Shown here: one piece after another, positions 19,936-28,824 of the stretch
How the letters are laid out: the number at the start of each line of letters is the position of its first letter
Position numbering within the stretch: position 1 is the first letter of the stretch
Source of the DNA: Stigmatella ashevillena
Lineage (GTDB): Bacteria; Myxococcota; Myxococcia; Myxococcales; Myxococcaceae
Direction of reading: 5' to 3'
Assembly (NCBI RefSeq): GCF_028368975.1
Contig: NZ_JAQNDM010000002.1
Location: forward strand, 5,388,425-5,452,424
Length of the DNA: 64,000 bases
Made by a program: the position numbers and the translations under genes
Notes under the pieces: generated by a model
The model's database searches: none
Told to the model about the DNA's origin: nothing
The model's input: only the letters and a program-made list of their open reading frames with translations

Positions 19936-19967
19936 AAGCGGCGGGTTCGAAAGCCGCCGCTTCCAAG
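19936..19967. repeat. Hairpin repeat with T-arm-like loop, copy A
   Basis: AAGCGGCGG (19936-19944) and CCGCCGCTT (19954-19962) form a perfect 9-bp stem around GTTCGAAAG. The 27 bases at 19941-19967 recur identically at 26141-26167, and the first part recurs at 30232-30242. The GGGTTCGAA core resembles a tRNA/tmRNA T-loop, so these may be remnants of integration sites; no full tRNA is present. Confidence 0.55.
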
Positions 19968-20057
19968 TAGAGCAACCCACCGCTTTCAAGGCGCCCCCTT
20001 CTGAGAACGAGGCTGCGCCTGCATTTTCGGGACCCAATCCGGTTGTTCAGGCTATGT

Positions 20058-20074
20058 CCGCAGGACGCAGGCCG
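20058..20074. repeat. 17-bp direct repeat, left copy (GNAT gene flank)
   Basis: CCGCAGGACGCAGGCCG occurs here and at 20778-20794, bracketing the GNAT gene with 720 bp between repeat starts. An insertion footprint or the edges of an excised or inserted cassette is possible. Between copy A of the hairpin repeat and the GNAT gene nothing else is visible. Confidence 0.5.
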
Positions 20075-20310
20075 GTTCCCAGCCGAGGTGTGCGTCGTCG
20101 GCTGGCTCCATCCACTTTGAGGCAACCTGGCCCCGGCGCTCACCATGAGGCGCGCGTTGACGGGGCGCCAGGAGACGACGGTGGGAATCGCGCAGAGAGG
20201 GTGTCGCGAAGGACGGGAGCGGTGGCGCGGGGCACGGCAGCATAGAAACCGGCGTGGGACGCGGGCTAGAGTCGACTCGTCACTCGGCTCGCGGAGACCG
20301 TGCTCTCTTG

Positions 20311-20763
20311 GTGATCCTGCGCAACGTTACAGATGAAGACCTCCCGATCTTCTTCGAGCACCAACGGGACGCAGTCGCGCTGCGCATGGCCGCATTCCCG
20401 TCGCGGGAACGCGATGCCTTCCTGACCCACTGGCGCACGAGGGTTCTCCGCCCCGAGAACGTGACCCGCACCATCGTCGTTGGCGGCTGGGTCGCTGGGT
20501 ACATCGGCAGTTGGGAACAGGACGGCAAGCGCCTCGTCGCCTATTGGATGGGTCGCGAGCACTGGGGCAAGGGCATCGCGACACGGGCGCTCTCGGAGTT
20601 CCTCGTGCTCGAGCCGATTCGTCCGCTCCATGCGTGGGTCGCTGTCCACAACGTCGGGTCGATCCGCGTCCTCGAGAAGTGTGGCTTCCGCACGGTGGCC
20701 CACGAGAACCCGCAGCACGCGGACGGAGTTGCTGAGGTACTCATGACGCTGGGTCCGAAATAG
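20311..20763 (+). CDS. GNAT-family N-acetyltransferase
   Basis: Acetyltransferase of 150 residues resembling RimJ/RimL-type GNATs. The sequence from MILRNVTDEDLPIFFEH is a normal GNAT beginning; the central WVAGYIG strand, the acetyl-CoA-binding segment EHWGKGIATRALSEFL and the closing NVGSIRVLEKCGF all match. The GTG at 20311 is preferred because residues before it are not part of the fold. The substrate cannot be told from sequence. The gene stands alone between 17-bp direct repeats and beside insertion-element debris, so it was probably acquired. Confidence 0.88.
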   Translation: MILRNVTDEDLPIFFEHQRDAVALRMAAFPSRERDAFLTHWRTRVLRPENVTRTIVVGGWVAGYIGSWEQDGKRLVAYWMGREHWGKGIATRALSEFLVLEPIRPLHAWVAVHNVGSIRVLEKCGFRTVAHENPQHADGVAEVLMTLGPK

Positions 20764-20777
20764 TATGAGCCGGGTAC

Positions 20778-20794
20778 CCGCAGGACGCAGGCCG
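20778..20794. repeat. 17-bp direct repeat, right copy (GNAT gene flank)
   Basis: Exact second copy of the 17-base sequence at 20058-20074. It ends six bases before the solo IS91-like end at 20800. Confidence 0.5.
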
Positions 20795-20799
20795 AAGCC

Positions 20800-21008
20800 T
20801 AGGAAGGACAGGAGCCCTATGGGGCGTAGCGTGCGGGAGCAGAGCGGGAGGTGAGGGAGGCTGACGGGGAGCCCTTGAGCCGCACGCCGAGCCGGCGCAG
20901 AAGCCTTTCATCTCCAGCAGACACACGCCTGCCCAGCCCAACCGCCTTCCCAGGCGGAGCGCGGCAGGGGCCTGGCGCTCTTGGCTGGCTGTGGCGGCTT
21001 GAGCTTCA
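20800..21008 (-). mobile_element. Solo end of an IS91-like element
   Basis: This 209-bp stretch is nearly identical to 24504-24712, the region downstream of the transposase stop in the fuller element. It begins with the same TAGGAAGGACAGGAG and stops exactly at the base triplet that forms the transposase stop codon. It contains no transposase. A small CCGCCT/AGGCGG-type palindrome lies inside both copies, as expected for an IS91-family terminus. Confidence 0.75.
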
Positions 21009-21029
21009 GCGTCCTTCCCGTTCATCACC

Positions 21030-21158
21030 ATGGAGTGCGTGCAGGGCACGCCGCCGTACACGTGGGCCCACAAGCACCACCCTTCGAACCTGCAGGTGCT
21101 GCGGATACTGGCGCAGCAGGCGCGGGCACTCGAAGCTGCCCATGCCGCTAGACCATGA
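21030..21158 (+). pseudogene. Ser/Thr kinase fragment
   Basis: A 42-codon open stretch reads MECVQGTPPYTWAHKHH and then LQVLRILAQQARALEAAHA. This is the hinge and helix-E part of a myxobacterial kinase domain; the intact kinase at 52686-54047 has VVMQWVEGVHLYDCAKEH and LRLLAQVARALEATHA at the same place. Nothing of the catalytic loop or N-lobe is present. It directly abuts the IS91-like end, so the rest was probably lost when the element inserted or rearranged. Confidence 0.7.
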
Positions 21159-21299
21159 TGCACACGGCGCCGATAGCTCCCCAGGGCTGACTCAGGAAGA
21201 CGCCGAGCGCGGTCAGCAGATCGAGCAGCGTCGGCATCAGGCTGGAGGACAACAGCCCACGCGACAGTCACCGTCTCTCGGATTGCTCCCCTCGCCCCG
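21159..21299 (-). other. Non-coding debris with a short hydrophobic frame
   Basis: On the minus strand a short frame from about 21,240 to a TAG near 21,152 reads MPTLLDLLTALGVFLSQP and then IGAVCIMV. It looks like the last membrane helix of a lost protein, but it is too short to assign. Confidence 0.3.
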
Positions 21300-22634
21300 T
21301 CATTCGCCAGCATCCCTTGATTGCCCAGAGGGCGATATCCCGCACGACGCGGAGGCACGCTCATAGAGTGAAAGCAGATTCTCCGGTTCGTCATAGACGA
21401 TTTGTTTCCCCTCTCGCAGCTCGCTGCGCATCAGGCGAATCATCTGCCGCAGCACGGCCTGCGGAAAGTCCTCGGGTGGCCGACCCGTGACTTCGGACAG
21501 GCGCCCGGCCAGCACGGGCTCATCGCTGACCACAGGGCAGATGCGAAAACCGTAATGGCCCCCGATGGCTTCCGGTACCAGATCCATGAAGCGTCCGCCG
21601 ATCTGCTTGAAGAAACTCAGCGTCAGCCGGTAGGCGTTGTGCCCCAGAATGGGCAGATCCTCAGGCACGGCTTCCTTCTCATCCAACTCCTGCAAGCGTG
21701 TCGCAAGCGGTAGCAATCGATTGAGCTGATACTGCTCAGCCATGTGTGGATTGCCGACTCGCACCAGGTTGGCGATCAACTCCCCCAGGGAAGCATGACC
21801 GATGATGGCGGCGCGCTTGGGCAATCCCCCCCACACACCGTCAGCCCCCTGAAGCAGGGCCTCCAACACCGAGGCATTCTCGAAGCCTCCTCCTGAATGG
21901 ACATGCACCAGGATCTTGAAAGGCGCAGGCAGGAACGTGCGTGCCATGGCCACAAAAGCCCCCACCTGGAACGGGAGATACGTGCCGCGGTCGTCCTCCA
22001 TGCTGAGGCCCTCGATGGGTTGCTGCGCCAGCAGCTCAAGCATGGAACAGGTGGCCTCAGGGTCTTCGGCGAAGGCATCGCAGCCGTCGACGACGTTGAT
22101 GAAGATACGCGGTGGCCCACCGTGCTCCCCCCGCACATTCTCCCGGAGCCACTGAATACTGGCCACGACACCGCGGCGCAGGGTCTCCATGTCGTACAGA
22201 TCTTTCATGCCCTCCTTGCTCAAGTAGATCTCGTGCAAGGTATTGGGCACGCAATAGTCCCTCATCTTCAGCATCGACGGATCAGGCTCGAACTCCCCAG
22301 GCGCTTTGGAGATACCGACAGCGGTGAACACAAAGCACCCCGCCATGTCGACCCTATTGTCTCGCAGATGCATGATGAAGCAATCGTCGACCTCCAGTTC
22401 CTTCGGCATGGAGTAATCCAGCGTGCCGAGCAGGATGTTCTTGAAGCCGAACTCTCGGACCTTGGGCAGAATGGCGAGCTTGTCGGTCAGGATCTGGCCC
22501 ACTCGCGCGCCCACCGGATTCTCACGCAGGGAGAGATCGATGAAAAAGGGGTTGATGTTGCGCAGGACCTCAACCTTCTTCTGCGCGTCATCATGAAGGG
22601 CCTGCGCCCGCTTCATTCTCTCGTGGAAATCCAT
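21300..22634 (-). CDS. DRE-TIM metallolyase-like protein
   Basis: Protein of 444 residues that looks like a TIM-barrel member of the HMG-CoA lyase/isopropylmalate synthase (DRE-TIM) superfamily. INPFFIDLSLRENPVG near residue 25 resembles the first-strand Asp-Arg-Glu motif, and HVHSGGGFENASVLEALLQG followed by ADGVWGG resembles the metal-binding HxH plus the glycine loop of the family. The C-terminal 150 residues are not recognised. The reaction would be a metal-dependent carbon-carbon bond formation or cleavage, substrate unknown. The ATG at 22634 has AAGGAG 8 bp upstream, which fixes the start. It is divergent from the exported protein at 22827. Confidence 0.72.
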   Translation of the reverse strand: MDFHERMKRAQALHDDAQKKVEVLRNINPFFIDLSLRENPVGARVGQILTDKLAILPKVREFGFKNILLGTLDYSMPKELEVDDCFIMHLRDNRVDMAGCFVFTAVGISKAPGEFEPDPSMLKMRDYCVPNTLHEIYLSKEGMKDLYDMETLRRGVVASIQWLRENVRGEHGGPPRIFINVVDGCDAFAEDPEATCSMLELLAQQPIEGLSMEDDRGTYLPFQVGAFVAMARTFLPAPFKILVHVHSGGGFENASVLEALLQGADGVWGGLPKRAAIIGHASLGELIANLVRVGNPHMAEQYQLNRLLPLATRLQELDEKEAVPEDLPILGHNAYRLTLSFFKQIGGRFMDLVPEAIGGHYGFRICPVVSDEPVLAGRLSEVTGRPPEDFPQAVLRQMIRLMRSELREGKQIVYDEPENLLSLYERASASCGISPSGQSRDAGE

Positions 22635-22826
22635 TGCCTCGGCTCCTTGTCCAAGTTCCTGCTTCAAGCGGCGGAATCCATACTTGAATGACCTAGGTTC
22701 GCGCTGTGATGCAGTTCACCCTTTAGCAGTGGGGCGGTTCACAGCGCAAAGAGGGGCCCTGAATGAGACTGCCCAACAGCAGTCCCACCTTCCATCCGTC
22801 TCCCCTCCGAAAGGCCCGTTTCCATC

Positions 22827-24299
22827 ATGTTCCGCAACCTGTGCTCGACCCTCGTTCTGGCCACACTGGGATGGGTATCCGGGGCGCAAGCCCAAGCAGC
22901 AGCCCCCACCCAGCCCACTCCAAAGCCTTCCTCTGCTTCCGCCCGGCGCTCCGTCCCCAAACAGAGCGCTGCCGATTTCGCCTATCGCAACGCCACCACG
23001 CCTCCCATCTCCGGCTGGACAGGGCCTGTGTTCCAGCTCAGCCACAGCTACCCTCAGCAGGACCCCGGTACCTGCCCCTCCACCGTCTGCACCTGGCTGG
23101 CGAACGAGAAGGTCTCGTTCACTGGAGTGCCCGCCCAAGGTCAGGCACCGGCACAGTGGACGCCCGCGTGGCAAGAATACATGCAACAGCTGCTCGCCTA
23201 CATCCGCGAAGGCCAGGATTTGCAACTCGACAACACGGCCGGCTGGCAGTTGAAGGTAAAGGATACCACACGCTGGTTCCACATGCCTTGGATGGCTTAC
23301 GACTCAAAGCAAGGCCGCGAGTTCATCCATGGGCTCACCAATGAGCGCACAGCCAGTCTCTCTGACTTCCACGGCCAGCTACAGCTCCAGAAGGGCGTCA
23401 ACGCGCTGTCGACTGGGAAGGGACTGAGGGAGACAGCAGAGGGCTACGAGACATGGGCGTTCGGCGTGTACAACGAATGGGGAGGGTATGCCATCGGCCG
23501 CACCTGGCAGCCGGATGGGAAGCCGCTGACAACCGAGCGGCTTGGAGGGCCCCAGCCGGCGGGCCTTCCCTTCCCGGATGGAACGCTGGTGGCCAAGCTG
23601 TTGTTCACCACTGCCACCCCCCAGGACGTGAGTTACTTGCAAGGCTCGCCGGTGTGGCAGGCCTACCGGCACGTGGAGTGGAACGACCAGTATCTCTGCG
23701 AGCGCCAGGTGCAGGAGGTCCGCCTCGTCCAGCTCGACGTCGCTGTGGTGGATCACCGCTCACCCACGCGTTGGGTGTTTGGCACCTTCGCTTACAACGG
23801 CGAGGTGAACGGAGCGACGGTATGGGATCGCCTGGTGCCCGTGGGTGTGCAGTGGGGCAATGACCCATGGAGCTGGCCGGCCACCTCCCGGGCCGACAGC
23901 CTTGCCCTCATCCAGAGCGTGATCAACCCTGCGATCATCCAGACTCAGCACCTGGGCTGTCACGGACGTCTTGCGGGGCCCGTGGACAACAGGGCTTCAT
24001 CCTGCATGGCGTGCCATGCCAACGGCTATACGCCGCCCGCGGGCAAAACGGAGGATGCCAATACCATCCCGCCCCTCTTTGGGTTCAATGACATGTGCGT
24101 GGTGAGCTCGCCGGACAATGCCAACTACTTCACCAACAATCTGTTCCCCATGCCCTACGCTGGCGGGCAATACCCGAACCTGATGAACATGGATACGTCC
24201 CTGCAGATGTGGGTGGCATTCCTGCAGTACGGCCAGTTCAATCAGGTGGGCCAGCCGAAAGCTTGCGTGGAGCCCAACGGCAAGTCCTCATCGCGGTGA
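22827..24299 (+). CDS. Exported protein with CxxCH haem motif
   Basis: Protein of 490 residues with a signal peptide (1-22, LATLGWVSGAQAQ). The first 130 residues after a Pro/Ser-rich linker are unrecognised; the middle has FHMPWMAYDSKQGREFIHGL, a segment I recall from unannotated exported proteins. Near residues 370-395 LGCHGR is followed by SSCMACHANGY: CMACH is a c-type haem attachment site, so a covalently bound haem in the periplasm is likely. The conserved Met ligand is not obvious. It stands alone, divergent from the DRE-TIM gene. Role unknown, possibly an oxidoreductase. Confidence 0.75.
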   Translation: MFRNLCSTLVLATLGWVSGAQAQAAAPTQPTPKPSSASARRSVPKQSAADFAYRNATTPPISGWTGPVFQLSHSYPQQDPGTCPSTVCTWLANEKVSFTGVPAQGQAPAQWTPAWQEYMQQLLAYIREGQDLQLDNTAGWQLKVKDTTRWFHMPWMAYDSKQGREFIHGLTNERTASLSDFHGQLQLQKGVNALSTGKGLRETAEGYETWAFGVYNEWGGYAIGRTWQPDGKPLTTERLGGPQPAGLPFPDGTLVAKLLFTTATPQDVSYLQGSPVWQAYRHVEWNDQYLCERQVQEVRLVQLDVAVVDHRSPTRWVFGTFAYNGEVNGATVWDRLVPVGVQWGNDPWSWPATSRADSLALIQSVINPAIIQTQHLGCHGRLAGPVDNRASSCMACHANGYTPPAGKTEDANTIPPLFGFNDMCVVSSPDNANYFTNNLFPMPYAGGQYPNLMNMDTSLQMWVAFLQYGQFNQVGQPKACVEPNGKSSSR

Positions 24300-24436
24300 A
24301 GCCGCTCAGAGCATCTGGCGAGAGCGTTCCAACTCGGTCGAAAGCCATTTCCGTCAGGCTGCCCAGCACAGCACTCCCAGCCCGGGCTTGGCGGAGTTCC
24401 GTCGGAGCCCGCCCGTCGACGTGGTACATCCACATC

Positions 24437-24503
24437 ATGGTCTACGACGTGATCATCGCAGGGGCCGACCCGGTCGGACTGTTCCTGGCCTGCGATCGGA
24501 GCA
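24437..24503 (+). pseudogene. FAD-dependent monooxygenase, 5' fragment
   Basis: From the ATG the frame reads MVYDVIIAGADPVGLFLACD, the beta-alpha-beta FAD-binding start of the phenol/PHBH-type monooxygenases (normally GAGPVGL; here Ala-Asp replaces Gly-Pro context). Homology stops at about 24,500, exactly where the IS91-like element begins, so the gene is cut off by the insertion. The remainder is not found elsewhere in the window. Confidence 0.75.
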
Positions 24504-25890
24504 TAGGAAGGACAGGAGCCCTATGGGGCGTAGCGTGCGGGAGCAGAGCGGGAGGTGAGGGAGGCTGGCGGGGAGCCCTTGAGCCGCACTCCGGGCCTTC
24601 GCAGAAGCCATTCATCTCCAGCAGACACACGCCTGCCCCGCCCAGCCGCCTTCCCAGGCGGAGCGCGGCAGGGGCCTGGCTCTCTGGGCTGGCTGGGGCG
24701 GCTTGAGCTTCAACACCCCGCGCTCTGGGGCGGCGCTCGCGCAGGGGCCAGGTGCTCACTCGCCGGGGGCAACCCCAGGTGCTCCACCATCACTCTCACC
24801 ACCTCAAGCCACGCGAACACTTCCAGGGCGAACGTCCTTTTCAGCAGCCCGGCCCAGTCCAAACGGCGTGTGCGCTCCTTGCTCGGCTCCTCCACCGTCG
24901 CGGCAAAGGCGGGGCTCTCCTCCGTAAGCCCCGGCTCCGCCCCGGCTTGAAGGAGCAGAAATGGACGCACTTTCGCGCCTGGGGCAAAGACGCCGTAACG
25001 CTCCAGTGCCAGCGCACCGCGTGCTCCGTAGCGGCATCGCCGCTCCAGTCCTTGCCTGTCGTTCGCATGCAGGTGCGTATGGGCGTGCAGGGAGAATCCC
25101 TCCAGGAAGGCGCACCGGGGCTGTTTTCGGGGAGGGAGCCGCACATCCACCTCCGTCCAGCGCAGCCGCTGCTGCAGGGAGTGCGCCGAGTATGTCTGCA
25201 GCAGCACCCGGTGCCGCCCCCCCCGCAGCAGTCGCTCCACCTCTGCTTGCGTGGGCGGCGGCAACGGCTCGAAGCGCACGCCGCCCTCCCACGGCACGAA
25301 GACGCCGTCCGGTACCAGCGAGTGGAAATGAGGAGTCACCTGCAAGGCGGAGCCGAAGAACGGGATGAACGACACGGCCCCAACCGGCCCGCCACGTAGG
25401 CTCTGCCGCCGTGCCCTCCGCCGCTGCAGGGCGAACACCCCGCGCAGGAAGAGGGTGAGGACGTCCGAGAGGAGCCCCACGTCCTTGAGCAGCACCCACC
25501 GCACCCGATGCGGAAAGGACAGCGTCCACTGCTGGTAGGGCACGTCCGGCAGCACCCGCTCCACCCACTGCACTGCCGTCACATGCGCCCGCTTCGCGTT
25601 GCAGGAGGGACACACCCCTCGGCTCTTGCACGAGAAGGCGACGAGAAACTCGTCCTTGCCACTCTCGCAGCGCACCCGCGCGAAGCCGTGCGCCAGCACT
25701 CCGCACTCCAGGCACCGGGCTTACGTCCCGCTCTACGTACCGGGGCAGGCCGCGCCCCACCTCGCTCGCCTCCTCCAGCAGCGTGGCCAAGTTGTCCTTC
25801 ACCGCCTCGTACAGCACCGTCCCCTCCGGCCGCCTCCGCCGGTACGCCCACCCGCGCTCCTCCACCCGCTCCTCCCCTGCCACACCTTGC
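24504..25890 (-). mobile_element. IS91-like insertion element (degenerate)
   Basis: The left boundary is set by the start of identity with the solo end at 20800. It holds a decayed IS91-type transposase on the minus strand (24710 to about 25,870) and, beyond its stop codon, about 205 bp of terminus with a CCGCCT-TCCC-AGGCGG hairpin at 24646-24661. IS91 elements move by rolling-circle replication and can carry neighbouring DNA. The right boundary is uncertain; the sequence from about 25,890 to 26,119 has no recognisable feature. Confidence 0.75.
24710..25870 (-). pseudogene. IS91-family transposase, frameshifted
   Basis: The N-terminal part ([30 protein letters not shown]) lies in one frame and the rest, from [16 protein letters not shown], in another; the shift is near 25,720. 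Downstream are the zinc-binding segment ([14 protein letters not shown]), the HUH motif [11 protein letters not shown] and the tyrosine region [16 protein letters not shown], all typical of IS91 Y-transposases. Compared with what I know of the family, a piece with a CxxC knuckle seems missing between FALEVFA and [14 protein letters not shown]. The C-terminus [13 protein letters not shown] is normal. The start is not defined. The protein is most likely inactive. Confidence 0.82.
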
Positions 25891-26119
25891 CAGGGCACAC
25901 ACTCCTGTCCGCCTCCCACGGGGTTCTCGTGAGCCCTGAGAGACCGGGGAACGCAGTCCGCTTGCATCCAAGCAGATGGCCCCTGTTGGGCTGCATGTGC
26001 CCCCAGTGTGCCCCTCCAGCGGGGATGAGACCGGGACGAGACGGGACGAAACGGGATGAGGCAGCAGAACGAACCGATGTGAGATCAAGGCGATAGCGGG
26101 TAACAGCGCGTCCTGCTGA

Positions 26120-26566
26120 GGGTTTTCGATCGCCTTGTTCGCGGGTTCGAAAGCCGCCGCTTCCAAGCCGAGCAACCCGCCGCTCTTTGGACCCAATCTG
26201 AAGTGCACGCGTTCGAGGAGCGAGAGGGGCCCGCTGAGCCACCAGACTCGAGTGACCTCGAGCCCGGTCGCCTCACTTCGGAAGCGCGCGCGCTCTTGCC
26301 TCCCAGGGTGACCTGGAGGGTGTCGGCGAACTTCCCGCTCCTCTTGCCCGCGGTGAACACACCGCGCTGTCGATGGTGCCGCCGCCGTTCACGGCCTCCC
26401 AGGTGGGCTTCCGCCCGGTGAGCTCCCTGCCGGACGGGCCGAACGCCTTCGCGCTGAAGGCGACCATCCCCCCTGGAACGAGGGTCGGGTCCTTCCGTGA
26501 GATCACCACGCGCAGGAGATCGGCGGAGACCAGCTCGACCGACGCCGACCCGAAGATGCCGCCGCT
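26120..26566 (-). repeat. Decayed copy of the beta-helix gene 3' region (copy B)
   Basis: Matches 30211-31069: first 32 identical bases (26120-26151 versus 30211-30242), then a short private stretch holding the hairpin repeat, then the shared GACTCGAGTGAC segment, then about 290 bp of the Ig-like domain coding region, ending at GCCGCT (26566/31069). About 490 bp coding for the calcium-binding end are missing, and one C is lost in the GTGAACACACC stretch, shifting the frame. It is therefore a gene fragment. It lies 23 bp from the lipoprotein gene stop. Confidence 0.85.
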
Positions 26567-26589
26567 ATAGATTTTGTCGGATGGGAGCG

Positions 26590-28461
26590 TCAGAGGCCGT
26601 TGGGGACGATGGTCAGGGTCGAGGAACCCTTGTTGGTCAAGATGAGATCGTCGTATCCGTCGACATTCAAGTCGGCAATGGCAATCGCGTTGAGGCCTGG
26701 TGAGCTGCCCGTCGTGACGAGCGTCCCGGCGGTGAACGTTCCCGTGCCGCTGCCCGTCATGGGACGAACACCCCCCGTCGTCGTGGTGACCAGGATGTAC
26801 GCATCGAACTTCCCATCGCCATTAAAGTCACTGGCGACGACCCCCAAGGCGGAGTTGGCGACGGCCGAGGCTCCTGTAGACGATCCCACACCGGATGCCA
26901 CTGTCCCGTTGCCAGCGCCTTTGAAGACGAACAGATACGCTCCAGCCGCGCCATTCGAAAAGATGTCGAGTTTCCCGTCTCCGTCAGCGTCGCCAAATGC
27001 AATGCCTGCCGTTTGGCCATTTTGGCTATTGGCGTAGGCAACAGGGGGTGCGAATGAAGCATTGCCTTGATTGATGAGGATACTTAAACGCGCCGAGGAG
27101 GGACTCGTCACGACGATATCGGGATCATTGTCACCATCCAAGTCTCGGCAAGCGATGCTCGATTGCACGCCGCCCGTGGCTGAGATGGAAATGAGCGGCG
27201 AGGACGCACTGAAATTGCCCGCGCCGTCATTCAACAGGATGCTCACATTGTTTGTCACCACGCTGGTCGTCGCGATGTCGACAAACCCATCCTGGTTGAA
27301 ATCTCCCGCGCAAAGGTGAATGGATCCCGGAGCGCCGGTGGTGAAGCTCGTGAGCATCCCGAACCTTCCAGGGGCACTCACGCCGAGATTGCGGTAAACG
27401 CTGATGCTCCCGTTCGTCGATGCCAGGTTGGTTTGGCCGTCGACCGTGACTGCATCGAGCCACCCGTCGTTGTCCACATCGACAGCCACGACGGCATTGC
27501 TCGAAAACGGAGCGCCAACGTAGTAATGCTCGGACTGGACGGTTGCGTCGCCATTGCCAAAAAACACGGAGAGCGATCCGGAGGGGGCCGTGGCCGAGCC
27601 GGATTCGGCATTGGCGACCAAGATATCGAGCTTTCCGTCTTTATTCACGTCCGCGACTGCTGGAGCGAGCGGATTATGCGGTTCGGGAAAGTTGATCGGC
27701 ACTCCGGGCATTTGGCCTGGGGGCGGAGCCTGACAAGCTCCATTCGAGCAGATCTGCCCCATGTCACAAGGGTTGTTGCAGGCATTGCAGTGCGAACGGC
27801 TGCTCTGCAAGTTTACTTCGCAGCCGTCGGCAACAAGTCCGTTACAGTCTGCGAGCGTCCCGCTGCAATTCTGACAATGGGTTCCTTCATAGGTGGGGGC
27901 GCATTGGCAAGTGTAGCTACTGAGCCCGTCGGTACAGGCTCCGCCATTGAGGCACGGATTGGGCAGGCACTCGTTGATGTTTGTTGCGCAGGTAGCGCCT
28001 GAATAACCTGAGGCGCATTGGCAAGTGTAGCCATTAATGCCGTCCGTGCAGGTTCCGCCGTTGAGACAAGGATTGGCGGCGCAGTCATCGACGTTGGATT
28101 CGCAATTCGTTCCCGAATAACCCGATGCACATTGGCAGGTGTAGCCATTGACGCCGTCCGTACAGGTTCCGCCATGAAGGCAAGGATTGGCGGCACAGTC
28201 GTCAACGTTCGTGCAGACGCTTGGCTCTTGAGAGCACTTCCAGCCACTCTCGATCAGGCATTCACTCGAACAGCCATCTCCGCTTGCCGTGTTCCCATCG
28301 TCACAAGACTCCGGAGAAACGGTAGACCTGTCGCCACAGACCGCTTTCTCGTTGTCGTCATCGATCGGGTCGCGGTCCTTGTCGCATCCGGTGGAGCCGA
28401 GCATCGCGGCAAAGACGAGAGTCAAGCTGAAGACGCGGGAAACTGAGCGAGCAGGAGACAT
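26590..28461 (-). CDS. EGF-like and FG-GAP repeat surface lipoprotein
   Basis: Lipoprotein of 623 residues. A signal peptide ends in the lipobox LGSTGC (Cys26). A Cys-rich myxobacterial repeat (CGDRSTVSPESCDDGNTASG, DUF4215 type) lies near 42-84. Three EGF-like domains follow, near 88-200, each with CAANPCLHGGTC-type spacing and CQCASGYSG. From about 255 to the end are FG-GAP/VCBS-type repeats with calcium-binding DxDxDGxxD loops (DVNKDGKLDILV, DFNQDGFVDIAT, DADGDGKLDIFS, DFNGDGKFD), predicted as a beta-propeller. The overall design is a surface adhesin or matrix-binding protein. It is divergent from the membrane protein at 28825 and bracketed by copies of the 30.2-kb repeat. Confidence 0.92.
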   Translation of the reverse strand: MSPARSVSRVFSLTLVFAAMLGSTGCDKDRDPIDDDNEKAVCGDRSTVSPESCDDGNTASGDGCSSECLIESGWKCSQEPSVCTNVDDCAANPCLHGGTCTDGVNGYTCQCASGYSGTNCESNVDDCAANPCLNGGTCTDGINGYTCQCASGYSGATCATNINECLPNPCLNGGACTDGLSSYTCQCAPTYEGTHCQNCSGTLADCNGLVADGCEVNLQSSRSHCNACNNPCDMGQICSNGACQAPPPGQMPGVPINFPEPHNPLAPAVADVNKDGKLDILVANAESGSATAPSGSLSVFFGNGDATVQSEHYYVGAPFSSNAVVAVDVDNDGWLDAVTVDGQTNLASTNGSISVYRNLGVSAPGRFGMLTSFTTGAPGSIHLCAGDFNQDGFVDIATTSVVTNNVSILLNDGAGNFSASSPLISISATGGVQSSIACRDLDGDNDPDIVVTSPSSARLSILINQGNASFAPPVAYANSQNGQTAGIAFGDADGDGKLDIFSNGAAGAYLFVFKGAGNGTVASGVGSSTGASAVANSALGVVASDFNGDGKFDAYILVTTTTGGVRPMTGSGTGTFTAGTLVTTGSSPGLNAIAIADLNVDGYDDLILTNKGSSTLTIVPNGL

Positions 28462-28824
28462 TGTTGAAGGTTACAGGCAGCGCAGACGCGCTTGCAACGG
28501 AGCTTCCATCACTGGGGCACCTCGGCGACCTTGCTTGTGTCGTTGAGCAGCTTCTTTTCGCTCTGATGCCGGGCTCCGCCGATCGGCCTGCGCGTGCCGC
28601 GTCACGCGCATCCCATTCCCATCCCGGAAGGTTGTCTCATGATCGCATCCCACCGCCGCCGAGCGAGGGGTTTCGCGACCACGTTGCTCTCCACCATGGC
28701 CGGGATCGGCCTACCGACCCACACCGTGCGTCCGAGGCACCGGCCGTCCCGGGAGGGCCCCGTCCCCCCGAGCGGCTTTGGCTGGCGACACCTCCGGCGG
28801 GGACGTAGATTGAACGCAAACGAC
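28462..28824. other. 363-bp divergent intergenic region
   Basis: Lies between the lipoprotein gene (minus) and the DUF2156-type gene (plus). The plus frame stays open through most of it, but the peptide is Arg/Pro-rich and shows no family feature. Promoters of both genes should lie here; I see no clear palindrome. Confidence 0.45.

Noticed and set aside
19936-19967. Complete tRNA gene
   Set aside because: Only a T-arm-like hairpin is present; no anticodon, D-arm or acceptor stem can be built on either side.
24095-24706. Plus-strand frame of 203 codons into the IS end
   Set aside because: It is a fusion of shadow sequence with the short monooxygenase start and IS terminus; only the 20 codons from 24437 are meaningful.
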